Shown piece by piece: positions 7,498 through 16,312 of a DNA stretch of 64,000 bases. Source of the DNA: Paenibacillus polygoni. Lineage in GTDB: Bacteria; Bacillota; Bacilli; Paenibacillales; Paenibacillaceae. The notes beneath the pieces were generated by a model. That model worked only from the letters and a program-made list of their open reading frames with translations. It had not been told where the DNA came from and did not search any database. The stretch is from NCBI RefSeq assembly GCF_030263935.1, contig NZ_CP127162.1:2861501-2925500 (forward strand), in the 5' to 3' direction. A program made the position numbers and the translations under genes. Position 1 is the stretch's first letter, and each line of letters starts with the position of its first letter.

Positions 7498-8706
7498 TTA
7501 ATTCACAACTCTTTTTCTTTTTTCAACCTGATTATAGCTTAATACAGCTCCCATAATCCCAATAGCCGCCATCAATGCACCTGTCAGCGGGATATAGGCA
7601 AGGCCCGCATGAGTAATGATGAATCCTCCGATAAATGCGCCAGAAGCGTTCCCTACATTAAGAGCAGAGTGACTTGAGGTGGCAGCGAGCCTTGGGGCTT
7701 CATGTGCCAAATTCATAATGCGAAGCTGTATTCCCGGCAAAATAGCAAATGCGGCTGCTCCCCATAAAAAAACGCAAATCAGCGTAAGAACGGGGTAATG
7801 CAGCACGCCTGATAAAATAAATAACAGTGCCGTCAAGACACTAAATATCGCGATCAGAGATGGCATGAGCTTCCAATCTGCAAGCCGCCCGCCAATTATA
7901 TTTCCGAGCGTTACTCCCACACCGTACATTACGAGAATCCAGGTTACACTGCTCTCCTGAAAACCAGTAATATCCGTCATAAGTGGCGTGATGTAAGTAA
8001 AGACCGTAAACATACTACATGCACCAAAAGCCCCCGTAGCAAGCACAAGCAGTACTTGTGGCTGGAAAAGACTGCGAACCTCTTTGGATAGACTCGCCTC
8101 TGTTGTTTGCTCTATTTTAGGTATTAAGAAGATGATGCCAATAAGTGAGATGATCCCCATAATCGTAATCGCTATGAAGGAAGCACGCCAACCCATATTT
8201 TGACCAATCATTGTGCCAAAAGGAACACCGATGATGTTAGAGATGGTAAGTCCCGCTAATACCATGGATACAGCGCCGGCTCGTTTTTCAGGACGCACCA
8301 ATTGAGTTGCAATGAGCGACCCTGTTCCAAGAAATGTTCCGTGAGCTAGAGCTGTTAACAGGCGTGACCCCATTAATAATTCATAGGTAGGAGCTATTGC
8401 CCCAATAAAGTTACCTAGAATAAAGATTGCCATTAAAATACAAAGCAGCGGTTTTTGAGGAATTCGATTGGTGAGAATGGTGAGTACAGGTGCGCCGATC
8501 GCGACACCAAGTGCATATCCGGTAATTAACTGTCCAGCCTGTGGAATCGTAACACTCAGATCACTTGCAACATTAGGCAGAATACCCATAATTACAAATT
8601 CAGTCATACCGATCGCAAATGCACCCAGCGTCAGACAGAGGAGCGCAAAAGGAAAACGCTCTTTCTTTTTTGAAACATTAGGATGTGTTGTACATGAGGT
8701 TTGCAT
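7498..8706 (-). CDS. MFS transporter, DHA1 family (AraJ/NepI/YdhL type)
   Basis: A 402-residue, 12-helix major facilitator protein. The first helix block FALLCLTLGAFAIGMTEFVIMGILPNVASDLSVT is typical of the AraJ/YdhL/NepI drug and sugar efflux branch, which expels small molecules against the proton gradient. Further signs are QAGQLITGYALGVAIGAPVLT and GRADWKL-like loop residues at the centre (GGRLADWKL). It stands alone, with its own terminator on one side and that of the aldolase on the other. The substrate cannot be predicted. Confidence 0.88.
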   Translation of the reverse strand: MQTSCTTHPNVSKKKERFPFALLCLTLGAFAIGMTEFVIMGILPNVASDLSVTIPQAGQLITGYALGVAIGAPVLTILTNRIPQKPLLCILMAIFILGNFIGAIAPTYELLMGSRLLTALAHGTFLGTGSLIATQLVRPEKRAGAVSMVLAGLTISNIIGVPFGTMIGQNMGWRASFIAITIMGIISLIGIIFLIPKIEQTTEASLSKEVRSLFQPQVLLVLATGAFGACSMFTVFTYITPLMTDITGFQESSVTWILVMYGVGVTLGNIIGGRLADWKLMPSLIAIFSVLTALLFILSGVLHYPVLTLICVFLWGAAAFAILPGIQLRIMNLAHEAPRLAATSSHSALNVGNASGAFIGGFIITHAGLAYIPLTGALMAAIGIMGAVLSYNQVEKRKRVVN

Positions 8707-8778
8707 AAATCTCTCCTATTTTCTGAAAATTTTCTGTGACTTTTTCTATACTATCATTTTTTCTATTACGAAGCAGAC

Positions 8779-8808
8779 AAAAAAGAGCAACCTCCTAATA
8801 GAGGCTGC
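8779..8808 (-). terminator. terminator of the aldolase gene
   Basis: A stem GCAACCTC / GAGGCTGC around loop CTAATA, with an A-run at 8779-8784 that becomes the U-tract on the minus transcript, lies 54 bases past the aldolase stop. Confidence 0.75.
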
Positions 8809-8861
8809 CCAGACTGTAAAGTTATTAATGAATCATCAATCAAGATGATATTCATATTTTC

Positions 8862-9749
8862 CTATGTTAAAGAAGCTTTATAGATCGTTTCCACGGAACT
8901 TGTTAACAGCTTATTGAAATCTTGATCTGTCTGATCTGCTATAAGACTTTCCGCTAAGGCACGTGAGAAACTTGCAATCACTCCATGGTTGCGAGCCAAT
9001 TTCTCATTCGCTTCTTCTCGTTCATATCCCCCAGATAAAGCCACTACTCGAAGTACATGAGGATGGCTCACAAGCTCCCTATAGTAATTATCTTCGCTTG
9101 GCAAGGAAAGCTTCAACATCACTTTTACGTTCTCATCAAGTGTAGACAGATGCTTAGTTAATTCGTCTCTTAAAATTTCTTCCGATTTTTGTTTATCTTC
9201 ACTATAGATATCTACTTCCGGTTCAATAATCGGCATGAGTCCTTTGGCCAAGATTTGCTTGGCAACTTCGAATTGCTGGGTTACGACTTCTTTAATCGCT
9301 TCTTTATTCGCTTCTTTAATCACGGAACGCATCTTCGTCCCGAAAATCCCTTTTTCATTTGCTCGGTCCAGCAAACGATCTAGTTCAGGCATTGGTTTCA
9401 TGAGCTGGACTCCATTTTTCTCCTCAGCTAATCCTTTATCAATCTTGAGAAAGGGAACAATGCCTTTCTCCTCCCACAAGTACTCCCCAGTAAATTTTCC
9501 GTCTATTTTACGATCCATTGTATTTTCAAACAAGATCGCTCCTAAAATATAATCCGAAGAGAAAGCAGGACTTTTAATGATTCGTGTTCTCATCTCGTGT
9601 ACAAGTGTATACATCTCTTCTTCATTACTATATTCCGTTTCCTTTACTCCGTATTGCAGCAAGGCTTTGGGAGTACTGCCCCCGCTTTGATCCAGGGCTG
9701 CAATAAATCCTTTTCCTGATTCCATTCGTTCTCGTTGTTTTTGATTCAT
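8862..9749 (-). CDS. fda: fructose-bisphosphate aldolase, class I
   Basis: A 295-residue class I (Schiff-base) aldolase that splits fructose-1,6-bisphosphate in glycolysis or makes it in gluconeogenesis. The N-terminal [19 protein letters not shown] and the block [13 protein letters not shown] are diagnostic of the bacterial class I enzymes such as Staphylococcus Fda. The Schiff-base lysine is most likely in [28 protein letters not shown] forms the phosphate-binding turn. The gene is monocistronic, with a terminator after it and about 200 bases before the divergent amidase. No metal-dependent class II motif is present. Confidence 0.93.
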   Translation of the reverse strand: MNQKQRERMESGKGFIAALDQSGGSTPKALLQYGVKETEYSNEEEMYTLVHEMRTRIIKSPAFSSDYILGAILFENTMDRKIDGKFTGEYLWEEKGIVPFLKIDKGLAEEKNGVQLMKPMPELDRLLDRANEKGIFGTKMRSVIKEANKEAIKEVVTQQFEVAKQILAKGLMPIIEPEVDIYSEDKQKSEEILRDELTKHLSTLDENVKVMLKLSLPSEDNYYRELVSHPHVLRVVALSGGYEREEANEKLARNHGVIASFSRALAESLIADQTDQDFNKLLTSSVETIYKASLT

Positions 9750-9961
9750 CTTAATATACTCCTTTCTTTTTCTGCACTTAATTAAAAAAATAGAACTCCA
9801 TTTTACTCACTCTCCTATTTCTATACCGTAGTTCAGCAATTCCCAAACATTTGGCGGGAAGAAAGAAATCATTTTATCGTGTAAATAAAGCAGGATAATT
9901 TTGGTAAAATGTTGAATATTGTCCATATAAAAAGATTATTATTCAAATATTGAGGTGCGCG

Positions 9962-11395
9962 ATGAAAAAAACAATGATTTTATTTCTTTTCAGTTTATTA
10001 TTATGCAGTATTTTTCCAAACATCGGGCATGCTTCGAGTAATCCGCCTAAAGCCAAAATTATTCTTGATGGTAAAGAAATCAAACTGCCTTCCCCTGCAC
10101 AAGTGAGCATCATAAATAATTCGGTCATGATTCCCATCCGTGTTGTTGCAGAGAATTTGAACTTTAAAGTAACCTGGGATCAAAAGATAAAACGCGTCAA
10201 AATTCAGAATGATACAGATACCTTAACGCTCACCGTGAATAAAAAAGAAGCCTTGATCAACGACATAGCCTCCCTGCTTGAGGTTTCACCAAGGAATCTG
10301 AATAATACGGTCGTTGTGCCGCTTCGGTTTGTAAGTGAAAATATGGGACTTGCTGTGAAATGGGATAATAAGAATAAAGTCGTTACGCTTACAAGCAGTA
10401 TTCCTGTAGCAGGTTCAAATGGCATTGAAGAAGGGACCTATAAGGAACCTGTCAAACAAGTGAATGATATGTATTTTGCAAACAACCAGCTCGTCGTTTC
10501 TTTAGATGGGGATGTAAAACCTTCTATATCTACACTTGCTAATCCTCAGCGGATTGTGGTCGATATCCCGAACGCGACTTTCTCCAGCTCCTTTTCTCAA
10601 TCTTTAAACATAGGGACGATAGGTAAGCTAGACGTTAGCGGATACTCAACTGTTTCCGAGGTGAGATATTCCTTATTCAGTCGTGATCCGGAAGTTGTTC
10701 GAATTGTTATCGTTGCTGAAGAAGAAATCCCTTTTGAGTTTCAGACGGAAATGGAATCAAATACCCTTGTTGTCGATGTAACGGAAGCGGATGAAAATAG
10801 CACTTTTGTCCCTCTTCCTGCTCCTATTCCTATTCCACCAGTTGACAATTCAGGACGTAAAACGGTTGTAATCGATCCCGGTCATGGCGGCAGCGATCCA
10901 GGTACAATCGGTATTACAAATACACATGAAAAAGATTTTACTTTAGCTTTATCGTTAAAAGTAGAAACATTATTACAAAGTGAGCCGGAGATCAATGTCG
11001 TTATGACTCGTGATGAAGATGTATACCCTACCCGGACGGAACGAGTCGCCTTAGCGAATCAATTAAAAGCAGATCTATTTGTATCGATTCATGGGAATAG
11101 TGTCCTAGCCTCCCCTCAAGCCAGCGGAACCGAATCCTATTATTATCAGCGAAGCAGCAGTAAAGATTTAGCAAAGGTTATTCATAAGCATCTCGTGAAG
11201 GCACTTGGGTTTAAAGACCGCGGTGTTAAAGAAGGGAATTACCAAGTCATTAGAGAAACAACGATGCCCGCCGCACTGCTGGAGATTGGATTCCTTAGTA
11301 ACCTAGCAGAAGAAGAGGCGCTCTTCACAGAAGCTGTACAAGATAAAGCAGCACAAGCCATTGTAGATGGAATTAAAGAGTATTTGGGTATTTAA
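9962..11395 (+). CDS. N-acetylmuramoyl-L-alanine amidase (Cu-amine-oxidase-like N domain, AMIN, Amidase_3)
   Basis: A secreted zinc amidase that cuts the amide bond between muramic acid and the stem peptide. I start at the ATG at 9962 because GAGGTG lies just upstream; a TTG at 9950 would only add four residues before the signal peptide (MKKTMILFLFSLLLCSIFP, cleavage near GHASS). Then come a copper-amine-oxidase-like domain (about 35-145, with two MIPIRVVAE/VVPLRFVSE-type motifs), an AMIN domain (about 165-270), a proline linker and the Amidase_3 domain. Zinc and catalytic residues are visible in DPGHGG, THEKDF, SIHGNS and ALLEIGFLSN. This domain order is common in Paenibacillus. Confidence 0.94.
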   Translation: MKKTMILFLFSLLLCSIFPNIGHASSNPPKAKIILDGKEIKLPSPAQVSIINNSVMIPIRVVAENLNFKVTWDQKIKRVKIQNDTDTLTLTVNKKEALINDIASLLEVSPRNLNNTVVVPLRFVSENMGLAVKWDNKNKVVTLTSSIPVAGSNGIEEGTYKEPVKQVNDMYFANNQLVVSLDGDVKPSISTLANPQRIVVDIPNATFSSSFSQSLNIGTIGKLDVSGYSTVSEVRYSLFSRDPEVVRIVIVAEEEIPFEFQTEMESNTLVVDVTEADENSTFVPLPAPIPIPPVDNSGRKTVVIDPGHGGSDPGTIGITNTHEKDFTLALSLKVETLLQSEPEINVVMTRDEDVYPTRTERVALANQLKADLFVSIHGNSVLASPQASGTESYYYQRSSSKDLAKVIHKHLVKALGFKDRGVKEGNYQVIRETTMPAALLEIGFLSNLAEEEALFTEAVQDKAAQAIVDGIKEYLGI

Positions 11396-11464
11396 AAATG
11401 AAGTGCTCTCATTTCTTATTTACATTTGTATAACTTAACATTTCTGAACCTATCTCTGAAAAAG

Positions 11465-11498
11465 AAGACCGCTGACATCATTGTCAGCGGTCTTTTTA
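11465..11498 (+). terminator. strong terminator of the amidase gene
   Basis: A perfect 13-bp stem AAGACCGCTGACA / TGTCAGCGGTCTT with loop TCAT, followed by a T-run, 70 bases past the amidase stop. Confidence 0.93.
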
Positions 11499-11672
11499 TC
11501 TAAATGGTCTTAACCATATTGAAGCCCATAATCACTATCCCAACACTCTATTTCCTGATTTATTATGTATATATCTTCATATGCTGAATACCATTAAATT
11601 AAATGATGAATAAGGAATGTAATTATTTTCCTGCACAAGCTACTTCAGAAAGAAACAAAGGAGTGACTCTTT

Positions 11673-11981
11673 ATGCGTAAAAGTTTACAAGAATTTAGAG
11701 ATCTCATGATTACAGAGAATAAGTTAGGTTTACATGCTGACGTTCTCATCGCTTTTGATCATCTTCTTGATATGGTAGACGATCATGAAGCACAACATCA
11801 AATCGAACTCGGGATTCAAAGAACAAACTATGAAAATTCGAATGGTTTGGTGGAGGCTGCCATTCGAGAAGAAATGCGTTTTTTTCGCGAAGCAATCCAT
11901 ACTGTCATAAAAAAGACCGTACTCGATCTTATTCATGTAGGAAAAAAAGATTGGCAGAAATTTTATGATCGTGTTCAGTAG
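11673..11981 (+). CDS. small conserved-looking protein of unknown function
   Basis: A 102-residue, soluble, mostly alpha-helical protein rich in Glu, His and Lys, with no signal peptide or membrane segment and no motif I recognise. The start is well supported: AAAGGAG seven bases before the ATG at 11673. It sits alone between two terminators, convergent with the CHY zinc-finger gene. Codon use is like that of its neighbours. Function is not assigned. Confidence 0.75.
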   Translation: MRKSLQEFRDLMITENKLGLHADVLIAFDHLLDMVDDHEAQHQIELGIQRTNYENSNGLVEAAIREEMRFFREAIHTVIKKTVLDLIHVGKKDWQKFYDRVQ

Positions 11982-11990
11982 TGGAATCAA

Positions 11991-12028
11991 AAAAAAGAAA
12001 CCTATTCCTCACGGACGGTTTCTTTTTT
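11991..12028. terminator. bidirectional terminator between convergent genes
   Basis: A perfect 12-bp stem AAAAAAGAAACC / GGTTTCTTTTTT. It can stop the small + strand gene and also the ten-gene minus operon; its right arm overlaps the last codons of the CHY gene. Confidence 0.9.
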
Positions 12029-12332
12029 CAAAATAAATGTGATAATGTGCAGCACACCCTTCATTAAACAGAGCGTGGCAATGCGGACAGCTGTCCGTAT
12101 TCATATACTCTTTAATTGACAATTCGCTGTGACAATTCCCGCATAGGATCGCGAGTTCACTGAACTGCTCCTGCGGCCAGCGCCGAATGGCGTGATCAGC
12201 ATGTTCCTCATGACATTTATAACAAGGATAATATCGGTTGCAGCATGCAAATTTCACTGCGATGATATCTTTTTCCGAATGATAATGAATACAGCGCGTT
12301 TCACGATCCAAGACAGCTCCATAAACGTCCAC
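12009..12332 (-). CDS. CHY zinc-finger protein
   Basis: A 107-residue protein built from the CHY zinc-finger pattern: TRCIHYHSEKD, KFACCNRYYPCYKCHEEHADH, AILCGNCHSEL and CPHCHALFNEGC. These Cys and His sets should bind two or three zinc ions. Bacterial members have no settled function. The start is GTG at 12332, seven bases after GGGGGG. It directly follows ecfT (start and preceding stop nearly touch), so it is the last gene of the BirA-box operon. Whether it serves biotin transport is unknown. Confidence 0.88.
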   Translation of the reverse strand: MDVYGAVLDRETRCIHYHSEKDIIAVKFACCNRYYPCYKCHEEHADHAIRRWPQEQFSELAILCGNCHSELSIKEYMNTDSCPHCHALFNEGCAAHYHIYFEKRNRP

Positions 12333-12333
12333 T

Positions 12334-13137
12334 TCAGATCCCCCCCATCCTTAATAGTAACACGACAAACGTAAATAAAAGTGCGATAACCAAGGCTATA
12401 TAATCGATCCGCTTCATTTCAAGTTGTCTATAGACGGTTCTTCCCTTGCCATTCCCATACGCCCTAGCATCAATCGCATACGTTAGTTGTTCCGCACGTT
12501 TTACCGTTGTGAATAGCAAGGGAATGAGAATGGGAATGTACGAAAAAATACGTTTTGTCCAAGGTAGAGACGAAATGTCATATCCTCTTGCTTTTTGGGC
12601 AAGAAGAATCCGTTCAAGTTCTTGCATGATCGTGGGAATAAAACGGATTGCGATGACAATCATGAGCGAAAATTGTTCGATGGGCACGTTTAGTCTGGAT
12701 AACGGTCCGAGAAGCCTTTCAAGCCCTTGAGCTAATGTTAAAGGTTTGGTAGTTAACGTCAAGATCGAGGCAAGTAAAATCAGCAATACAATTCGCATCA
12801 CAAACCGCATACCATTTTGCAAACCCTCTACGGTTACATGTATAAAGGAATAAGACCAAAGAACCCTGCCTTCCGTTGTCAGCGTATGAAAGAAAAAAGT
12901 GAACGCTAATATAAGTAAAACAGGTTTTAAACTTCTCAGCACGATACGAAACGGGATATTGGATAATCGGTAAACCCCTATAACAAAAAGGGTAGCTGCT
13001 GTATAACTAACGAACGTTTTCAGCATCAAAAAGCTAAGCATAATAATGAATACGCTAAGTATCTTCGTTCGAGGATCCAGCTGATGAAGCATTGATTCTC
13101 GTTCCCTATATTCGCCTAGTAATAAGCTATTCGCCAT
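12334..13137 (-). CDS. ecfT: ECF transporter T component (EcfT)
   Basis: The membrane-embedded coupling subunit that links an S component to the two ATPases. The product, 267 residues from the ATG at 13137, has several hydrophobic segments and the coupling-helix motifs ERILLAQKARGYD and RAEQLTYAIDARAYG; the Ala-Arg-Gly and Ala-Arg-Ala triplets contact the ATPases. I prefer 13137, which overlaps the ecfA2 stop and has AAGGGG upstream, over the upstream in-frame start at 13185. It ends just before the CHY gene. Confidence 0.93.
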   Translation of the reverse strand: MANSLLLGEYRERESMLHQLDPRTKILSVFIIMLSFLMLKTFVSYTAATLFVIGVYRLSNIPFRIVLRSLKPVLLILAFTFFFHTLTTEGRVLWSYSFIHVTVEGLQNGMRFVMRIVLLILLASILTLTTKPLTLAQGLERLLGPLSRLNVPIEQFSLMIVIAIRFIPTIMQELERILLAQKARGYDISSLPWTKRIFSYIPILIPLLFTTVKRAEQLTYAIDARAYGNGKGRTVYRQLEMKRIDYIALVIALLFTFVVLLLRMGGI

Positions 13138-14011
13138 TTGTAAGACCCCTTGCATGCCAAATGGGCAATATTCTATCAAAAACATCTCGTTCCTTACAGC
13201 TTTTCACTTCGATTGGCTGCCCGTACCATTGTTCGATGAACTGCAGGAACTCTATATGTTCTGGTAAAGATAACCCTGCTTGTCTTAGTAATTCTGTTTT
13301 TTTCAAAAATAAAGTATCTGCATCTTCATGACCGATGAGCAGTCCCGCCTTAAATATCATGACCTCATCCGAATATTCGGCAACATCATCCATATGATGG
13401 GATACAAAAATAATCGTGCAGTTATTTTGGTGCTGCCATTCCTTCAGCATCTTGAGTAGAGCTACTCGGCTCAAAGGATCAAGTCCTGCGGTTGGTTCAT
13501 CTAAAATAAGCAGTTTTGGGTTCATAAGCAATACAGAAGCAATAGCAAGCCGCCGTTTCTGACCTCCACTTAATTGAAAAGGTGCATAGTTCAATACGTC
13601 TTTATAGAGTTCGACTTGTGGAAGTACATTTTCTATAGCCTCGTCAATCTGCTGCGACGAATATCCCTGAATCTTTGGTGCAAAAGCAAGTTCTTTGTAC
13701 ACCGTTGTTTCAAAAATTTGATGTTCCGGATACTGAAAAACAAAGCCGATTTCAGGTATGACTTTCATTCTTCCTTTGGAATCGGTTGGAACCCCCTCTT
13801 TATCAATAAAGTACTGTCCCTGAACCTTCGGAATGAGCCCCTTTAATACTTTGACAAAGGTAGATTTGCCCGCACCTGTTGGTCCGATGACAGAAATCCA
13901 TTTTCCTTCATGCAAAGTGCAGGTGATCTGTCTTAGAGCCATCCGTCCGTCATAGTCCACAGCTACATCTATTAGTTCGCATTCCATTCCGAACGGATCA
14001 TCTCCTTCCAA
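13127..14011 (-). CDS. ecfA2: ECF transporter ATPase (EcfA2 type)
   Basis: An ABC ATPase of 294 residues. Walker A is GPTGAGKST, the signature is LSGGQKRRLAIA, Walker B is LLILDEPTAGLDP and the switch is VSHH. The start is uncertain: Met at 14011 (MEGDDPFG) overlaps the end of ecfA1, and Met at 13987 (MECELIDV) better fits the usual N-terminus; neither has a good ribosome binding site. With EcfA1 and EcfT it makes a complete ECF energising module. The overlap with both neighbours indicates one transcript. Confidence 0.92.
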   Translation of the reverse strand: MEGDDPFGMECELIDVAVDYDGRMALRQITCTLHEGKWISVIGPTGAGKSTFVKVLKGLIPKVQGQYFIDKEGVPTDSKGRMKVIPEIGFVFQYPEHQIFETTVYKELAFAPKIQGYSSQQIDEAIENVLPQVELYKDVLNYAPFQLSGGQKRRLAIASVLLMNPKLLILDEPTAGLDPLSRVALLKMLKEWQHQNNCTIIFVSHHMDDVAEYSDEVMIFKAGLLIGHEDADTLFLKKTELLRQAGLSLPEHIEFLQFIEQWYGQPIEVKSCKERDVFDRILPIWHARGLTNGE

Positions 14012-14772
14012 TCTGCTGTAAGTGGTGTATTTAAATGAAGATTTTGATGTAAGCGGACAGAAAAGGGCTTTTCCAACTGATAATCGGTCACATTAACAGT
14101 TTCAAAAAAAGTCGCAGGTTCCCCATCAAATTCAATTCGGCCTTCATGTAGAAGCAGCAGCCGCTTGGCAAATAGTACCTCATCCATGTGATGGGTGATA
14201 TGAATAATCGTCATGCCCTGACGGTGCAGCTCCTTCATGATCTTCATCACTTGCTCTCTTCCCTCAGGATCAAGCATGGATGTTGCTTCGTCAAAAATGA
14301 TAATTTGTGGACGCATCGCTAATATAGCTGCAATGGCAACACGCTGTTTTTGTCCTCCAGACAGGTGGTGCGGCATCGCCTCTTTATAGTCCTCCATATG
14401 GACCATATGTAAAGCTTCCTCCACACGCTGATCCATCTCTTCTCTAGGCACCCGAATATTCTGAAGTCCAAACAGGATTTCATCCAGCACCGTTGTGGTG
14501 ATAAACTGATCCTCTGGGTTTTGAAAGACAATCCCGATTTTCTCATGAATACTTACAAGATCCTCCGGATTTGAAGTCTCCAGATTGCCGAAGGTCACAT
14601 GTCCCTGCTTCGGCAAGAGCAGTCCATCCATGAGCTTAGCTACCGTAGATTTTCCACAGCCATTGGCTCCAACCATCGCGACGAATTCACCGGGCTCAAT
14701 TGTAAAGCTCAAATCATCCAAGATCGGATGTTCTTGTTGATAATAAAAATGTACATGATCAAAGATAAGCAT
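13972..14772 (-). CDS. ecfA1: ECF transporter ATPase (EcfA1 type)
   Basis: An ABC ATPase of 266 residues starting MLIFDHVHFYY. Walker A is GANGCGKST, the signature is LSGGQKQRVAIA, Walker B is IIIFDEATSMLDP and the switch His is in HITHH. The ATG at 14772 directly abuts the stop of the SDR gene, so translation is coupled. In most Firmicutes the shared ecfA1-ecfA2-ecfT set lies beside ribosomal-protein genes; here it sits in a bioY operon, which suggests a copy dedicated to BioY (inference). Confidence 0.93.
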   Translation of the reverse strand: MLIFDHVHFYYQQEHPILDDLSFTIEPGEFVAMVGANGCGKSTVAKLMDGLLLPKQGHVTFGNLETSNPEDLVSIHEKIGIVFQNPEDQFITTTVLDEILFGLQNIRVPREEMDQRVEEALHMVHMEDYKEAMPHHLSGGQKQRVAIAAILAMRPQIIIFDEATSMLDPEGREQVMKIMKELHRQGMTIIHITHHMDEVLFAKRLLLLHEGRIEFDGEPATFFETVNVTDYQLEKPFSVRLHQNLHLNTPLTADWKEMIRSEWNAN

Positions 14773-15594
14773 CTATTTCGTTCCCTTCTGCCGATACCAA
14801 GCTGCGAAAAATCTGTCTATTCCTTCTTCAGAAAAGACAGGCGCAGGTTTTTGCCATCGAGTCACCGTTGAACCATTTACTCCAAATATCTCACCAGTTA
14901 TATCCTGATCAGGCTGTGCCAGCAATGCGGCTACGAATTTCGCGACATCATCCGGTTCACCGATTTTCCAGAAATCAGGAAATGAATCTTTGCGCCTAGC
15001 GCACTTTTCTTTTATATGCTCAATTACAGGTCTAGTCATATCCGTTAATGCGGCAGGTGAAATACCATTTACACGAATTTGATAGCGCGCAAGCTCTGCA
15101 GCTAAAGTCCACACCATGCCGAGCATTCCGGCTTTTGCTGCACTATAATTCAACTGTCCTACAGAACCAGATAACCCGGCAGTCGATGTCATGAACAGAA
15201 TATCGCCTCCATATGGAGTCATATAAGGCAATACTCGCTGAGTGCAATAGAAAGCACCATGTAAATGAACATCGATAACCGAGTTCCACTCATAATCCGT
15301 CATGCGTATACACTTTTGGTCATGTAAGTTACCAGCAGAGTGAATCAATACATCTATCCTGCCATACTTTTCTGCAACATGGTCTACCATCGCAGTAACT
15401 GCTAATGGGTCAGCGACGTTAGCACAGTATCCAGTAGCCACGCCTCCTGAGCTTCGAACTTCTCTTACCACTTCATCTATGAGACTTTGCTTGGTACCAT
15501 TGATAACGACCTGATAACCGCTTAATCCAAGCTGAAGAGCAACACTTCTTCCAATGCCCCTGCTAGATCCGGTAATTAAAGCTGTTTTACCCAT
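14773..15594 (-). CDS. SDR-family oxidoreductase (3-oxoacyl reductase-like)
   Basis: A 273-residue short-chain dehydrogenase with the NAD(P) motif TGSSRGIGRSVA (about 8-19), HSAGN (NAG-like), catalytic Ser in MTSTAGLSG and YSAAK for Tyr and Lys. It resembles FabG and acyl-CoA-linked beta-ketoacyl reductases. Its ATG overlaps the stop of the MaoC gene (TAATG) and its stop abuts ecfA1. In this operon the likely reaction is interconversion of 3-oxoacyl and 3-hydroxyacyl thioesters; the direction and chain are not known. Confidence 0.88.
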   Translation of the reverse strand: MGKTALITGSSRGIGRSVALQLGLSGYQVVINGTKQSLIDEVVREVRSSGGVATGYCANVADPLAVTAMVDHVAEKYGRIDVLIHSAGNLHDQKCIRMTDYEWNSVIDVHLHGAFYCTQRVLPYMTPYGGDILFMTSTAGLSGSVGQLNYSAAKAGMLGMVWTLAAELARYQIRVNGISPAALTDMTRPVIEHIKEKCARRKDSFPDFWKIGEPDDVAKFVAALLAQPDQDITGEIFGVNGSTVTRWQKPAPVFSEEGIDRFFAAWYRQKGTK

Positions 15595-15935
15595 TAGAAC
15601 CTCTCTTCCACTGAAAAAGTGCCCTTCGCAATGACTTCGCCAGTTTCTGCTGTAACAGTTATGTCAATTTGATCTACGCAGTCTTCAAAATGAAAACTTG
15701 CTACCGCATCTGTTAATAGTGGATTGATAAATTTCATGTTGCAGGTTTTGATCCACTGAGCTGGATGTTCCGCTAAATACAAGGACTGTGCAATACCCAT
15801 GATGTACATTCCGTGTACAATAGGTCGTTTATACCCAGCCCTGGCTGCAGCTTCCTCATTCAAATGAATGGCAGCTCTATCTTTAGAGGCAGCAGCATAC
15901 TGCTGAACAAGAGCAGTTGTGATTTGCTTTTTCAT
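15594..15935 (-). CDS. MaoC-like (R)-hydratase/dehydratase, catalytic half
   Basis: A 113-residue single-hotdog protein. The (R)-specific enoyl-CoA hydratase motif is intact: a catalytic Asp and His five apart in ASKDRAAIHLNEEAA, followed by RPIVHGMYIMG. Such enzymes hydrate 2-enoyl-CoA to (R)-3-hydroxyacyl-CoA or the reverse. Start and stop overlap the neighbours as ATGA and TAATG. The gene before it encodes the partner-type hotdog, so the two probably form a heterodimer, as HadA/HadB-type dehydratases do (inference). Confidence 0.86.
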   Translation of the reverse strand: MKKQITTALVQQYAAASKDRAAIHLNEEAAARAGYKRPIVHGMYIMGIAQSLYLAEHPAQWIKTCNMKFINPLLTDAVASFHFEDCVDQIDITVTAETGEVIAKGTFSVEERF

Positions 15936-16312
15936 AATCCATCACCTACGGAGATTAATACCGTTTCTGCTGTAACGATAAGTTTGTTCTTACTGGTACA
16001 CACGAGGCTATGAGTATACAAGGTCAAACTCCCATGCCGTCCTGCTTTTTTTTCTACTTTTTGTAACGATAATTCACAATCCAGAGTCATACCCGCCGTA
16101 AGTGGAGCCTCGTAGCTAAATTGCTGTGATCCATGAATTAGAGGTTCGTTCATAGGAAGCCACGGAATATCAAATTCACTCCAAAAAATAATCGGCATTG
16201 TGGCTGGGGCAATCAACTCACCGCTTGGTGTTGGCATGGGGAATTCGATGCTCTTCGCATACTGAGTTATCGACTTCGCAGATACATAAATCCGCTTCTG
16301 AAGCTTATTCAT
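15932..16312 (-). CDS. FAS1-like/MaoC N-terminal hotdog dehydratase, non-catalytic half
   Basis: A 126-residue protein with the features of the MaoC dehydratase N-terminal family: substrate-binding start FPMPTPSGELIAPATMPIIFW and HGSQQFSYEAPLTAGMTLDCELSLQKVEKKAGRHGSL in pieces along the hotdog. It lacks the D-x4-H pair, so it should act with the catalytic half encoded next. It overlaps thiolase by ATGA and its partner by ATGA. Alternative: an acyl-binding protein acting alone. Confidence 0.82.
   Translation of the reverse strand: MNKLQKRIYVSAKSITQYAKSIEFPMPTPSGELIAPATMPIIFWSEFDIPWLPMNEPLIHGSQQFSYEAPLTAGMTLDCELSLQKVEKKAGRHGSLTLYTHSLVCTSKNKLIVTAETVLISVGDGL

Noticed and set aside
13574..13846. 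90-residue + strand frame within ecfA2
   Set aside because: Shadow of a strongly conserved ATPase gene.
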